53,362 bases of DNA from Polynucleobacter sp. (GTDB lineage: Bacteria; Pseudomonadota; Gammaproteobacteria; Burkholderiales; Burkholderiaceae). Positions 17,192-26,807 of this stretch are shown here, piece by piece. The stretch spans positions 1 to 53,362 of the forward strand of contig JAEMSI010000009.1 in the NCBI GenBank assembly GCA_016462905.1, read 5' to 3'. Position 1 is the first letter of the stretch; each line of letters opens with the position of its first letter. The notes below the pieces were generated by a model that had not been told where the DNA came from, did not search any database, and saw only the letters and a list, made by a program, of their open reading frames with translations. Made by a program: the position numbers and the translations under genes.

Positions 17192-18498
17192 AGCCTATTC
17201 AAGTTGGCCTTCTTGGTATTGGTACCGTAGGTAGCGGCGTCTTTTCTGTACTAACACGTAATCAAGAAGAAATTCAACGACGCGCTGGTCGTGGCATTCG
17301 AATTCATACCGTCGCCGACTTAAATACAGCTCGAGCCAAAGAGTTGGTTCAAGACAACGCTCAGATCGTGAGTGATGCGCGGAGCGTGATTCAAAACCCT
17401 GAGATTGATATCGTGGTTGAGTTAATTGGTGGTTATGGTATCGCAAAGGATTTAGTGCTTGAGGCTATTGCTGCGGGCAAGCATGTCGTGACTGCCAATA
17501 AGGCTTTAATTGCCGTGCATGGCAATGAAATTTTTAAAGCTGCTCAAAATAAAGGCGTGATGGTTGCGTTTGAAGCAGCGGTAGCCGGTGGTATTCCGAT
17601 TATTAAAGCCTTACGCGAAGGTTTGAGTGCTAATCGGATTGAATGGATTGCCGGAATTATTAATGGCACGACGAATTTTATTCTGTCCGAAATGCGTGAT
17701 AAGGGCTTAGATTTTGCAGTTGCTTTAAAAGAAGCGCAACGCTTAGGTTATGCCGAAGCAGATCCTTCGTTTGATATAGAGGGGATAGACGCAGCGCATA
17801 AGGCAACCATCATGAGCGCCATTGCGTTTGGCGTACCGATGCAATTTTCACAAGCCTATGTTGAAGGAATCACCAATTTATCAGCGATCGATATTCGCTA
17901 TGCCGAGCAATTAGGGTATCGCATTAAGTTACTTGGTATCACCAAAAAAACACCGATTGGTATCGAACTACGGGTCCATCCCACATTAATTCCATCGAAA
18001 CGTTTAATTGCTAATGTCGAAGGTGCCATGAATGCAGTTCAAGTCTTTGGCGATGCAGTGGGAACAACCTTGTACTACGGAAAAGGCGCTGGATCCGAGC
18101 CAACCGCCTCCGCGGTGATTGCCGATTTAGTCGATGTCACTCGTTTATTGACTGCTGACCCAGAAAATCGGGTGCCTCATTTGGCTTTTCAGCCTAATGC
18201 AATGCAAAATTGGCCCGTTCTGGCAATCGCTGAAGTGACCACGAGTTATTATTTACGCTTATCGGTGGCCGATCAAGCTGGCGTATTGGCTGAAATTACT
18301 AAAATATTAGCAGGGCATAGCGTGTCGATCGATGCGCTGTTGCAAAAAGAAGCCAATGAAGGTGAAAACAAAACGGATTTAGTCATTCTCACGCACGAAA
18401 CCAAAGAAAAGAATATGGTACTGGCCATCAGTGAAATTCAAGAGTTAAAAACGGTCTTTGGTGAAGTGACCAAAATTCGGCTTGAGAATTTATCGTAA
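17188..18498 (+). CDS. hom: homoserine dehydrogenase
   Basis: 436 residues. Reduces aspartate semialdehyde to homoserine for threonine and methionine synthesis. An N-terminal Rossmann fold with GLLGIGTVGSGVF, then the catalytic domain with GIINGTTNFIL and EAQRLGYAEADPSFDIEG, and a C-terminal ACT domain (about 355-430: YYLRLSVADQAGVLAEITKI) that usually gives threonine feedback control. The ATG overlaps the alaA stop by 4 bases. Confidence 0.96.
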   Translation: MKPIQVGLLGIGTVGSGVFSVLTRNQEEIQRRAGRGIRIHTVADLNTARAKELVQDNAQIVSDARSVIQNPEIDIVVELIGGYGIAKDLVLEAIAAGKHVVTANKALIAVHGNEIFKAAQNKGVMVAFEAAVAGGIPIIKALREGLSANRIEWIAGIINGTTNFILSEMRDKGLDFAVALKEAQRLGYAEADPSFDIEGIDAAHKATIMSAIAFGVPMQFSQAYVEGITNLSAIDIRYAEQLGYRIKLLGITKKTPIGIELRVHPTLIPSKRLIANVEGAMNAVQVFGDAVGTTLYYGKGAGSEPTASAVIADLVDVTRLLTADPENRVPHLAFQPNAMQNWPVLAIAEVTTSYYLRLSVADQAGVLAEITKILAGHSVSIDALLQKEANEGENKTDLVILTHETKEKNMVLAISEIQELKTVFGEVTKIRLENLS

Positions 18499-18535
18499 GC
18501 TAAATTTTTAGAATTGATTCTCGAGAGTTTTAAAC

Positions 18536-19978
18536 ATGCTTTATCAATCGACCCGTGGCAACAGCCCCCAAGCCAGTTTCTCTGAAATTTTATTGGGCGG
18601 TTTGGCTAGTGATGGCGGTTTGTATTTGCCTATCGAGTATCCACAAATTACCGCGGTTCAATTGAACTCATGGCGTCAATTATCCTATGCTGATCTCGCC
18701 TTTGAAATTATTCAACTTTATTGTGACGATATTCCAGCAAACGATTTAAAGGGTTTGATTAAAAAAACCTATACTTCGGCGGTTTACTGTAATGGTCGAT
18801 CTGCCGATCGGGCGGATGATATTACCCCGATACATTGGTTGGGTCTCGAGGGAGAGCAATCTCGTTTGGGCTTATTGTCACTGTCGAACGGCCCCACACT
18901 AGCATTTAAAGATATGGCAATGCAGTTATTGGGTAATTTATTTGAATACACCCTAGCAAAAGCAAAGCAAGATTTAAATATTCTCGGTGCAACTTCTGGA
19001 GATACAGGCAGTGCCGCTGAATATGCGATGCGTAGCAAAAAAGGGATTCGTGTTTTCATGCTTTCTCCACGGGGCAAGATGAGCGCATTTCAGTCAGCCC
19101 AAATGTATTCATTACAAGACGCTAATATTTTTAATCTGGCAGTTGAGGGTGTTTTTGATGATTGTCAGGATATGGTTAAGGCTGTGAGTAATGATTTATC
19201 TTTTAAAGCCGCTAACCGCATTGGTACTGTGAATTCAATCAATTGGGGCAGGGTAATGGCCCAAGTAATTTATTACTTCAAGGGATATTTGCTGGCAACC
19301 CAATCCAGCAGTGAAAAAATTTCATTTACTGTGCCGTCGGGTAATTTTGGCAATATCTGTGCTGGTCATATCGCGCGTATGATGGGTTTGCCGATTGATC
19401 AATTGGTACTGGCTACCAATGAAAACGATGTACTCGACGAATTTTTTAAAAGCGGTATTTATCGGACCCGTAAATCCTCTGAAACATTGCATACGTCGAG
19501 CCCTTCGATGGATATTTCCAAGGCCAGCAACTTTGAGCGGTTTATTTTCGATTTGCTGGGTAAAGATGGTAAACGAACTGCGGCATTATTTAAACAGGTC
19601 GAGACGGAAGGTGGTTTTGATTTATCGAAAGATCCCGCCTTTCAGCGGATTTCTGAATTTGGTTTTCGGTCTGGTAGTAGTTCGCATCAAAATCGTTTAG
19701 AGACCATTCGTGACATTGATCGGCGGTATGGCGTCATGATTGACACCCATACGGCTGATGGCGTCAAAGTAGCCCGTGAATTTTTAAAACCGCATTCAAC
19801 AATGCTGGTTTTGGAAACAGCTTTACCGATTAAGTTTGGCGCCACAATTCAAGAGGCTCTGGGTCGTCCAGCGGATTGCCCAACCGCATTTGAAGGGATA
19901 GAGCGCTTGCCGCAACGGGTTGTTAATATGCCAGTAGATGTCAAAAAAATACAAGATTTTATTGAAGAGCATATTTAA
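18536..19978 (+). CDS. thrC: threonine synthase
   Basis: 480 residues. Converts O-phosphohomoserine to threonine with PLP. The N-terminus MLYQSTRGNSPQASFSEILL is typical of the long bacterial/fungal class. The PLP lysine lies in LAFKDMAMQLLG and the phosphate loop in GATSGDTGSAAE. Follows hom by 37 bp, giving a short threonine operon. thrB (homoserine kinase) is not in this window. Confidence 0.96.
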   Translation: MLYQSTRGNSPQASFSEILLGGLASDGGLYLPIEYPQITAVQLNSWRQLSYADLAFEIIQLYCDDIPANDLKGLIKKTYTSAVYCNGRSADRADDITPIHWLGLEGEQSRLGLLSLSNGPTLAFKDMAMQLLGNLFEYTLAKAKQDLNILGATSGDTGSAAEYAMRSKKGIRVFMLSPRGKMSAFQSAQMYSLQDANIFNLAVEGVFDDCQDMVKAVSNDLSFKAANRIGTVNSINWGRVMAQVIYYFKGYLLATQSSSEKISFTVPSGNFGNICAGHIARMMGLPIDQLVLATNENDVLDEFFKSGIYRTRKSSETLHTSSPSMDISKASNFERFIFDLLGKDGKRTAALFKQVETEGGFDLSKDPAFQRISEFGFRSGSSSHQNRLETIRDIDRRYGVMIDTHTADGVKVAREFLKPHSTMLVLETALPIKFGATIQEALGRPADCPTAFEGIERLPQRVVNMPVDVKKIQDFIEEHI

Positions 19979-19995
19979 GTGAGCCAGTTTACTTT

Positions 19996-21222
19996 ATGAA
20001 ACCTCCCATGCTTTCAGCAAGCGATGCTTTACAGCGTTTATTGGAAAACGCTAAATCAGTACAAGAGCACGAGTTAGTAAAAACGCAAGATGCCTTAGGC
20101 AGAGTGCTAGCACGTGACTTAATTAGTCAAGTTGATGTGCCGCCATTGGATAACACTGCAATGGATGGATACGCAATTCGTTGCGCTGATTTAGTGCAAA
20201 CCGATTCACTACTGAAGGTTGATCAAAGGATTCCAGCGGGATCGATGGGCTTGCCGCTTAAAACGGGAACAGCTGCACGAATTTTTACTGGCGCACCAAT
20301 ACCACTGGGTGCCGATGCGGTAGTGATGCAGGAGGATTGCAGTTCCATCGCTGAGGGTACCCAAGTGCAAGTGAATATCAATCCCCAAAAGGGCCAGTGG
20401 ATTCGTCGGCGGGGCGAGGATTTGAGTGCTGGAAAAATTGCCTTAAGTGCAGGTACGTTTTTACGTGCCCCTCAGTTGGGTGTAGTTGCCTCGGCTGGAT
20501 ATGCTGAGTTATTGGTAAAACGCCAGGTGCGGGTTGCTGCATTTTTTACTGGCGATGAGTTATCGTTGCCAGGTGAGGCTTTAAAGCCTGGCGGTATATA
20601 CAACTCCAATCGCGATACCTTGCTGGCTTGTTTGCGTTCCTTGGGGTGCGTGGCAACTGATTTAGGCATCGTTCCTGATCGTTTAGATGCAACGCGCGAT
20701 GCTTTGCGCCAAGCAAGCTCTAAACATGATTTGATTATTACTTCGGGCGGTGTATCGGTGGGCGAGGAAGATCATATTAAGCCTGCGGTGAGCGCAGAGG
20801 GTCGACTTGATCTTTGGCAAATTGCGATTAAGCCAGGCAAACCCCTTGCCTTTGGAGCTGTTCGGCGGGAAGAAAATGGTGAGGCTTGGTTCATGGGATT
20901 ACCCGGTAATCCGGTTTCTAGTTTTGTGACTTTTTTATTATTCGTTCGCCCTTTTATTCTGCGTTTACAGGGTCGGCATGATATTTCCCCGCACTCATTT
21001 CAGGTGCGCGCTGATTTTGATTGGCCTAAACCCGATCGTCGGAATGAATTCTTGCGCGTTAAGGTGAACCCAAGCGGAGGTTTGGATTTATTTCCGAATC
21101 AAAGTTCAGGCGTTTTAACGAGTGCGGCCTGGGGTGACGGATTATTAAATTGCCCTGCAGGCCAAGGTTTCAAGCAGGGTGATTTAGTGAGTTACATTCC
21201 CTTTACGAGTTTACTGAGTTAA
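19996..21222 (+). CDS. moeA: molybdopterin molybdenumtransferase MoeA
   Basis: 408 residues. Inserts molybdate into adenylylated molybdopterin. Visible: PPLDNTAMDGYAI near residues 50-62, RIFTGAPIPLGADAVVMQE, the MPT-binding loop TSGGVSVGEEDH and GLPGNPVSS. The C-terminal beta-barrel domain is complete. It lies 17 bp after thrC and just before moaD and moaE. Confidence 0.95.
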   Translation: MKPPMLSASDALQRLLENAKSVQEHELVKTQDALGRVLARDLISQVDVPPLDNTAMDGYAIRCADLVQTDSLLKVDQRIPAGSMGLPLKTGTAARIFTGAPIPLGADAVVMQEDCSSIAEGTQVQVNINPQKGQWIRRRGEDLSAGKIALSAGTFLRAPQLGVVASAGYAELLVKRQVRVAAFFTGDELSLPGEALKPGGIYNSNRDTLLACLRSLGCVATDLGIVPDRLDATRDALRQASSKHDLIITSGGVSVGEEDHIKPAVSAEGRLDLWQIAIKPGKPLAFGAVRREENGEAWFMGLPGNPVSSFVTFLLFVRPFILRLQGRHDISPHSFQVRADFDWPKPDRRNEFLRVKVNPSGGLDLFPNQSSGVLTSAAWGDGLLNCPAGQGFKQGDLVSYIPFTSLLS

Positions 21223-21231
21223 TTGAACCGC

Positions 21232-21489
21232 ATGAAGATCCACTTACGTTATTTTGCTTCTTTGCGTGAGGCTTTAGGTTTAGATCAAGAGGCACTTGAT
21301 TTGCCACAGCAGATTGTGACGTTGGCTGATTTACGTCAGCATTTAATTGCGAGGGGCGGAGTTTGGGCAGAGGCGCTCGCTGATGGAAAAATTTTGCGTT
21401 GTGCTATCAATCATGAGATGGTGGACTCGAACGCGCGATTAGTCGACAAAGCAGAGATTGCTTTTTTTCCACCTGTTACAGGGGGATAA
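21232..21489 (+). CDS. moaD: molybdopterin synthase sulfur carrier subunit MoaD
   Basis: 85 residues, beta-grasp fold. Ends in FFPPVTGG; the C-terminal Gly-Gly is thiocarboxylated and donates sulfur to precursor Z. The ATG at 21232 is preferred over a TTG at 21223 because MKIHLRYFASLRE is the standard MoaD start. moaE begins 1 base after its stop. Confidence 0.93.
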   Translation: MKIHLRYFASLREALGLDQEALDLPQQIVTLADLRQHLIARGGVWAEALADGKILRCAINHEMVDSNARLVDKAEIAFFPPVTGG

Positions 21490-21490
21490 G

Positions 21491-21946
21491 ATGCCAGTTC
21501 GTATTCAAACGCACGATTTTGATTTAGCCGTTGAGGTCGCGCAATTAAGAGCTGGCGACACCGAGGTTGGTGCAGTCACTTCTTTTGTTGGTACTGTGCG
21601 CGATTTGAATGATGGCTCACAAGTGAGTGAGATGACTTTAGAGCACTACCCTGGAATGACCGAAAAAGCCCTGGAAAATATTATTTTGCAGGCCAAGGAG
21701 CGTTGGGAAATTCGTAATGCCTTGATTATTCACCGCGTTGGTTCTTTATTACCTAATGATCAAATTATGATGGTAGCGGTGACCAGCAAACACAGGAGGG
21801 AAGCATTTGCTGCCTGTGAATTTATGATGGACTATTTAAAAACGGCTGCCCCTTTTTGGAAAAAAGAGCAAACCCCTGAAGGTGCTCGCTGGGTTGATGC
21901 TCGCGTCAGCGATGACGCTGCCATGGCGCGCTGGCAAAAAAAGTAG
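21491..21946 (+). CDS. moaE: molybdopterin synthase catalytic subunit MoaE
   Basis: 151 residues. With MoaD it converts cyclic pyranopterin monophosphate to molybdopterin. Visible: GAVTSFVGTVRD, LEHYPGMTEKAL, the RVGSLLPNDQIMMVAV strand, and HRREAFAACEFMMDYLK followed by PFWKKE with the conserved lysines. The ATG at 21491 directly follows GGGGATAAG in the moaD end. A clean terminator follows. Confidence 0.95.
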   Translation: MPVRIQTHDFDLAVEVAQLRAGDTEVGAVTSFVGTVRDLNDGSQVSEMTLEHYPGMTEKALENIILQAKERWEIRNALIIHRVGSLLPNDQIMMVAVTSKHRREAFAACEFMMDYLKTAAPFWKKEQTPEGARWVDARVSDDAAMARWQKK

Positions 21947-21966
21947 CAAGGAAGCCTTGCTTTTTT
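21946..21966 (+). terminator. intrinsic terminator after moaE
   Basis: GCAAGG-AAG-CCTTGC is a perfect 6-bp stem followed by six T, starting at the last base of the moaE stop codon. It ends the alaA-hom-thrC-moeA-moaDE block. Confidence 0.85.
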
Positions 21967-21983
21967 AAACCGCATTAGACAGC

Positions 21984-22835
21984 TCAGTCGTATTGATAAA
22001 CGCCGCGTTTGGTTTTTCTACCTAGATATCCCGCATCAACCATTTCTCTTAATAAAGGACAAGGGCGATACTTAGAATCGTTAAAGTTGTTGAAATACAC
22101 TTCCATCACTGCCAAGCAGGTATCTAGCCCAATTAAATCTGCCAGTGCAAGCGGCCCAATCGGCTGATTACAGCCCAGCTTCATTCCAGTATCGATATCT
22201 TCTGCCGAAGCAATACCTTCGTGAAGCACAAAAAAAGCCTCATTAATCATGGGTAACAAAATACGATTGACAACAAATCCGGGGGCATTTTGAACCGTAA
22301 TCGTTTCTTTGCCGATCTCTTTTGCTAATGCGGTAATGGCAGAATGGGTAGCATCGCTAGTCTGAAGACCCCGAATCACCTCGACCAACGACATCATGGG
22401 GACGGGATTAAAAAAATGCATCCCAATGAATCGACTCGGATTTGAATTTTGAGCGGCCAGTTTGGTCACTGATAGGGATGATGTGTTGGTAGCAATAATG
22501 ACTTTACTATCCACAATCGAGTCCACTTGTTTTAATATATTCTCTTTTAGGGCTTGATTCTCAGTGGCTGCTTCAATCACTAAATCGAGGCCTTTGAGAT
22601 CTTGATAGGCGATACTTAATTTGATTTTTTTAAGCGTCGCATCTTTTTGGGCGCTAGTGATGAGCTCTTTTTTAATTAAACGATCTAAGCTATTGCTAAT
22701 ATTTTGCATGCCTTTATCGACCGCTGCTTGATTAATGTCGAGTAGGGTGACATGAAGGTCTTTTGCTGCACAAACTTGGGCAATCCCGCTCCCCATGATG
22801 CCTGCGCCAATAATGCCAATGGACTGTATATTCAT
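21984..22835 (-). CDS. 3-hydroxybutyryl-CoA dehydrogenase
   Basis: 283 residues. NAD(P)-dependent oxidation/reduction between 3-hydroxyacyl-CoA and 3-ketoacyl-CoA, classically in butyrate or PHB metabolism or phenylacetate degradation (PaaH). Rossmann motif GIIGAGIMGSGIAQV at about 8-22, GMHFFNPVPMM with the catalytic His, and NAPGFVVNRIL. The ATG at 22835 is chosen because AAGGA is 7 bases away; a TTG at 22841 is too close. Same strand as, and 51 bp after, the phosphate acyltransferase gene, so the two may work on short-chain acyl-CoA together. Confidence 0.9.
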   Translation of the reverse strand: MNIQSIGIIGAGIMGSGIAQVCAAKDLHVTLLDINQAAVDKGMQNISNSLDRLIKKELITSAQKDATLKKIKLSIAYQDLKGLDLVIEAATENQALKENILKQVDSIVDSKVIIATNTSSLSVTKLAAQNSNPSRFIGMHFFNPVPMMSLVEVIRGLQTSDATHSAITALAKEIGKETITVQNAPGFVVNRILLPMINEAFFVLHEGIASAEDIDTGMKLGCNQPIGPLALADLIGLDTCLAVMEVYFNNFNDSKYRPCPLLREMVDAGYLGRKTKRGVYQYD

Positions 22836-22886
22836 CTTCAATTCCTTAGTTCATTTAATTTTACTGATGGATTGCCCTGAACCACA

Positions 22887-23795
22887 TTATTTTGACTGCT
22901 GAGCGAGACGAATTGCCATCGCCGTAGAGGCTATCCTAGAGAATATAGAATCAGCCCGAGAAGTTAAGATAATCGGCACTTGCGCTCCTAAAACAACCCC
23001 AGCACATTCGGCGCCAGCTAGGTAGATCAATGCTTTATAGAGAATGTTGCCAACTTGTAAATCAGGCACTAAAAGAAGATCGGGGTCGCCGGCAACCTTC
23101 GATTGAATGCCTTTAATTTGTGCGGCAAGCGCCGAAATAGCATTATCAAAACCAAAGGGGCCTTCAATCAGAGTGTTGGGGTGAATTGGGCTTGCTAAAT
23201 GGGCGTCTACAATTTCTTGGGCATCTAGTGTCGATTGCATGACCGGATTGATTGTTTCTGTTGCCGCTACGATGGCGACCTTACTGTTTTGTACTCCGAG
23301 CTTATTGAATGCCTCCAAACTATTTTTAAGAATTTCTTTTTTCTGGGCTGCATTAGGGGCAATATTCACCACACAATCGCTTAGACCTAACAATTTGGGG
23401 TAGCGCTCTAACTCTAATAAAAATAAGTGACTAGTCCTTCTCTCAGTGCGTAAGCCAGTGCGGCTAACGATGGGCCCCATGAGATCCTCGGTGTGCAAAG
23501 AGCCTTTCATCAAGGCTGATAACTTATTTTCTTTGACCATTTCAACCGCTTTTTTGCTAGCTTCTATGGGGTCATCCGGGGTATCGATTATTTCTAGTCC
23601 AGCAATCGAAAGATGTTCTTTGTCGGCCAGTTGCACAATACGGGCTTTGGGACCAATCAGTATCGGAATGCAAAGCTCTTTTTTTATTAACTGATGAACC
23701 GTTTCAAGTGCTGTTTTATTGAGGGGGTAAACAACCCCTAGCGCTAAGCGACTTTTGGATTCTTGGATTAGTTTTTCTAAGAGAGGATATGGCAC
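22887..23795 (-). CDS. phosphate acetyl/butyryltransferase family protein
   Basis: 302 residues of PTA/PTB fold. The family swaps CoA and phosphate on acetyl- or butyryl-CoA. Visible: GVVYPLNKTALETV near the start, ALMKGSLHTEDLMGPIV, RTERRTSHLFLLE and the C-terminal LLVPDLQVGNILYKALIYL, all typical of the Ptb/Pta core without an N-terminal extra domain. No butyrate or acetate kinase lies beside it. Next to the 3-hydroxybutyryl-CoA dehydrogenase, which suggests a link to short-chain acyl-CoA or PHB turnover. Exact substrate uncertain. Confidence 0.83.
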   Translation of the reverse strand: MPYPLLEKLIQESKSRLALGVVYPLNKTALETVHQLIKKELCIPILIGPKARIVQLADKEHLSIAGLEIIDTPDDPIEASKKAVEMVKENKLSALMKGSLHTEDLMGPIVSRTGLRTERRTSHLFLLELERYPKLLGLSDCVVNIAPNAAQKKEILKNSLEAFNKLGVQNSKVAIVAATETINPVMQSTLDAQEIVDAHLASPIHPNTLIEGPFGFDNAISALAAQIKGIQSKVAGDPDLLLVPDLQVGNILYKALIYLAGAECAGVVLGAQVPIILTSRADSIFSRIASTAMAIRLAQQSK

Positions 23796-23819
23796 GTTTA
23801 GTAAGGCCTAGATTATGGA

Positions 23820-24095
23820 TTAGCTTCGGATTTTAGGGTTTAGCTTGGATTCTAAAAAAGTTGGTTTTTTTGAGCGATTCTGTTTCTTTAATAAAGCCTC
23901 AATTTTTGAAGCCTCCGAGCGATTAGAGCAATTTTTAAGAGCAATTACGCTGACTGGACCTCGTCCCCTAGTATAGCGAGCCCCAGTTCCAGCATTGTGG
24001 GCTGCTAAGCGGTTTTGTAGATCATTCGTAATGCCTGTGTAATAAGTCCCATCAGCGCACTCAAGGAGGTAGACTACCCAGATCTTTTCAGGCAT
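23820..24095 (-). CDS. GIY-YIG domain protein (UPF0213/YhbQ-like)
   Basis: 91 residues, a stand-alone GIY-YIG nuclease fold. Visible: WVVYLLECADGTYYTGITND (the GIY-YIG halves are YYL and YTG), then LAAHNAGTGARYTRGR with the catalytic Arg, and the conserved Glu in the helix near residue 70. Small proteins of this group are widespread; DNA nicking has been proposed for some. Divergent from clpB. Confidence 0.88.
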   Translation of the reverse strand: MPEKIWVVYLLECADGTYYTGITNDLQNRLAAHNAGTGARYTRGRGPVSVIALKNCSNRSEASKIEALLKKQNRSKKPTFLESKLNPKIRS

Positions 24096-24100
24096 AACGG

Positions 24101-24128
24101 CTTGAATTCATGGCTTTCATCCTTATAT
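24101..24128 (+). promoter_or_regulatory. possible sigma-32 heat-shock promoter of clpB
   Basis: CTTGAA (24101-24106), a 14-bp spacer and CCTTATAT (24121-24128) resemble the sigma-32 consensus (CTTGAAA and CCCCATNT). This fits the known heat-shock control of clpB. The GAGGAAAT ribosome-site region lies downstream. Confidence 0.5.
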
Positions 24129-24160
24129 GGTAACTATAGAGGAAATAAACGAGAAAAATC

Positions 24161-26758
24161 ATGCGTATAGATAAATTAACGACGAAGTTTCAAGAGGCTT
24201 TGGGCGACGCTCAAAGCCTTGCTTTATCTAAAGATAATCAATATATCGAACCTGAGCATTTATTGTTAGCGATGCTGCGTCAGCAAGACAGCGGAGTACG
24301 TAGTTTGCTGACGAGAGCGGGTGTGAATGTCGCTGGTTTAGAGAAGTCTGCTGAACTATTGGTTAGTCAACTTCCTGAGGTTCAGGGAACTAACGATGTT
24401 CAGGTAGGTCGTAATTTAGTGGGATGGTTAAATCAAACCGAAAAAGAAGCCAGTAAACGGGGCGATCAATTTATCGCTGGGGAATTATTTCTTTTGGTTT
24501 TGGCCGACGATAAGGGCCCCTTAGGTAAAGCGGCTAAGGAGAATGGTTTAACTCGAAAAGCCCTAGAGGCGGCAATCGACTTAGTTCGCGGAGGTGAGTC
24601 GGTTCATAGTGCGGATGCAGAAGGCCAGAGAGAGGCACTTAAAAAATATACTTTAGATTTAACTGAGCGCGCGCGGATGGGTAAATTAGACCCAGTGATT
24701 GGTCGTGATGATGAGATTCGTCGCACCATTCAAATCTTACAAAGACGTAGCAAAAATAATCCAGTTTTGATTGGTGAGCCTGGCGTTGGAAAAACGGCAA
24801 TTGTTGAAGGTTTGGCACAGCGCATCGTGAATGGCGAAGTGCCCGAGACTCTAAAAAATAAAAGGGTATTAGTTTTAGATATGGCCTTGCTTTTAGCCGG
24901 CGCTAAGTACCGCGGTGAATTCGAAGAACGTTTAAAGGCGGTTTTAAGTGATGTCGCCAAAGATGAAGGCCGCACTATTATGTTTATTGATGAGATTCAC
25001 ACCATGGTGGGCGCAGGCAAGGCAGATGGAGCGATGGACGCCGGAAATATGCTGAAGCCCGCATTGGCTCGAGGTGAGTTGCATTGTATTGGCGCAACGA
25101 CTTTAGATGAGTATCGAAAATACATTGAAAAAGATGCTGCTTTAGAGCGGCGCTTTCAAAAAGTCATGGTTGACGAGCCCAGTGTTGAGGCAACCATTGC
25201 GATTTTGCGTGGCTTGCAAGAGAAATATGAATTGCATCATGGTATTGAAATTACAGATCCTGCGATCGTCGCTGCCGCTGAGTTATCACATCGCTATATC
25301 ACGGATCGTTTTTTACCCGATAAGGCCATTGATCTGATTGATGAGGCTGGGTCAAAAATTAAAATGGAAATTGATTCCAAACCAGAGGTAATGGATAAAT
25401 TAGATCGACGGTTGATTCAATTAAAAATTGAGCGTGAAGCGGTCAAAAAAGAGAAAGACGAAGCATCCAAAAAACGCCTTGAGTTAATTGAGGAAGAAAT
25501 TAAGCGCTTGGGCGCTGAATATGCCGACTTAGAAGAGATTTGGAAGGCTGAAAAAGGCGCTGCTTTAGGCACCGCGAATATCAAAGAAGAGATGGAGAAA
25601 GTTAAAGCCGATATTGTTAAATTTCAGCGTGAAGGTAAGTTAGAGAAGGTTGCTGAATTACAGTATGCCAAATTACCTGAGCTCGAAAAGAAACTGAAGT
25701 CAGCAAATGCGGCTGAGGCCAAGGCTGAGAAGACTGGTGGCCGCCCTCGTTTGTTACGTACGCAAGTGGGTGCTGAGGAGATCGCTGAGGTAGTGTCAAG
25801 AGCGACTGGAATTCCTGTGTCGAAAATGATGCAAGGGGAGCGCGATAAATTATTAAAGATGGAAGACTACTTGCATCATCGGGTGGTTGGTCAAGACGAA
25901 GCGATTAGAGCGGTTTCGGATGCGATTCGTCGTTCACGCGCTGGGCTCTCTGAGGAGAATAAGCCTTATGGCTCCTTTATGTTCCTAGGGCCTACGGGGG
26001 TAGGTAAGACAGAATTATGTAAAGCACTCGCAGAATTTTTATTTGACAGCGATGATCGTCTGATTCGAATTGATATGAGCGAGTTTATGGAAAAGCACAG
26101 CGTTGCTCGCTTAATTGGTGCGCCTCCGGGTTATGTGGGTTATGAGGAGGGCGGGTATTTAACTGAACAAGTGAGACGCAAGCCCTATTCTGTGATTTTG
26201 TTTGATGAAATTGAAAAAGCACATCCCGATGTATTTAATGTCCTTTTGCAAGTATTGGATGATGGTCGCTTAACCGATGGACAAGGACGCACAGTCGATT
26301 TTAAAAATACTGTGATTGTGATGACCAGCAATATTGGTTCGCATTTAATTCAATCGATGACAGGTCGACCCCAGTCTGAAGTCAAAGACGCTGTGTTTGG
26401 CGAACTTAAAGAGCACTTCCGTCCTGAGTTTTTAAATCGCGTCGATGAGATTGTGGTTTTCCACGCCTTAGATAAAGGGAATATTATTTCGATAGCAAAA
26501 GTGTTATTGAAAAATCTCTCTGAGCGTTTGGCCCGAATTGATATGCAGCTTGATGTGAGTGATGCCGCTTTAAACAAATTGGCTGATGTGGGTTTCGATC
26601 CGATTTACGGAGCCCGCCCATTAAAACGCGCAATTCAACAGTATTTAGAAAATCCAGTATCGAAAATGATTCTGGAAGGCAAATTTGGCCCCAAGGACGT
26701 GATTCCTGTGGACGTTGATAAAAAAGGCGATTTTAGTTTTTCACGCTTAATTCATTAA
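24161..26758 (+). CDS. clpB: protein disaggregase ClpB
   Basis: 865 residues, the usual length. A hexameric AAA+ chaperone that pulls proteins out of aggregates with DnaK. N-terminal Clp repeats ([26 protein letters not shown]), first Walker [10 protein letters not shown] near residue 206, a coiled-coil M-domain around 400-530 with many Lys/Glu repeats, second Walker [10 protein letters not shown] near 608, and the typical [11 protein letters not shown] pore loop. It has its own likely heat-shock promoter and is divergent from the GIY-YIG gene. Confidence 0.97.
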   Translation: MRIDKLTTKFQEALGDAQSLALSKDNQYIEPEHLLLAMLRQQDSGVRSLLTRAGVNVAGLEKSAELLVSQLPEVQGTNDVQVGRNLVGWLNQTEKEASKRGDQFIAGELFLLVLADDKGPLGKAAKENGLTRKALEAAIDLVRGGESVHSADAEGQREALKKYTLDLTERARMGKLDPVIGRDDEIRRTIQILQRRSKNNPVLIGEPGVGKTAIVEGLAQRIVNGEVPETLKNKRVLVLDMALLLAGAKYRGEFEERLKAVLSDVAKDEGRTIMFIDEIHTMVGAGKADGAMDAGNMLKPALARGELHCIGATTLDEYRKYIEKDAALERRFQKVMVDEPSVEATIAILRGLQEKYELHHGIEITDPAIVAAAELSHRYITDRFLPDKAIDLIDEAGSKIKMEIDSKPEVMDKLDRRLIQLKIEREAVKKEKDEASKKRLELIEEEIKRLGAEYADLEEIWKAEKGAALGTANIKEEMEKVKADIVKFQREGKLEKVAELQYAKLPELEKKLKSANAAEAKAEKTGGRPRLLRTQVGAEEIAEVVSRATGIPVSKMMQGERDKLLKMEDYLHHRVVGQDEAIRAVSDAIRRSRAGLSEENKPYGSFMFLGPTGVGKTELCKALAEFLFDSDDRLIRIDMSEFMEKHSVARLIGAPPGYVGYEEGGYLTEQVRRKPYSVILFDEIEKAHPDVFNVLLQVLDDGRLTDGQGRTVDFKNTVIVMTSNIGSHLIQSMTGRPQSEVKDAVFGELKEHFRPEFLNRVDEIVVFHALDKGNIISIAKVLLKNLSERLARIDMQLDVSDAALNKLADVGFDPIYGARPLKRAIQQYLENPVSKMILEGKFGPKDVIPVDVDKKGDFSFSRLIH

Positions 26759-26774
26759 TTAGTAAAAAATCACG

Positions 26775-26807
26775 CATTCCCTCTGGTGGCTTAAACTAGA
26801 GGGAATG
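26775..26807 (+). promoter_or_regulatory. hairpin covering the ribosome site and start codon of the MFS gene
   Basis: CATTCCCTCT (26775-26784) pairs perfectly, over 10 bp, with AGAGGGAATG (26798-26807). The second arm contains the only purine-rich ribosome site and the ATG of the downstream gene. There is no T-run after it. It may end the clpB transcript poorly, or it may hide the MFS start until melted, for example at high temperature. Confidence 0.45.
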
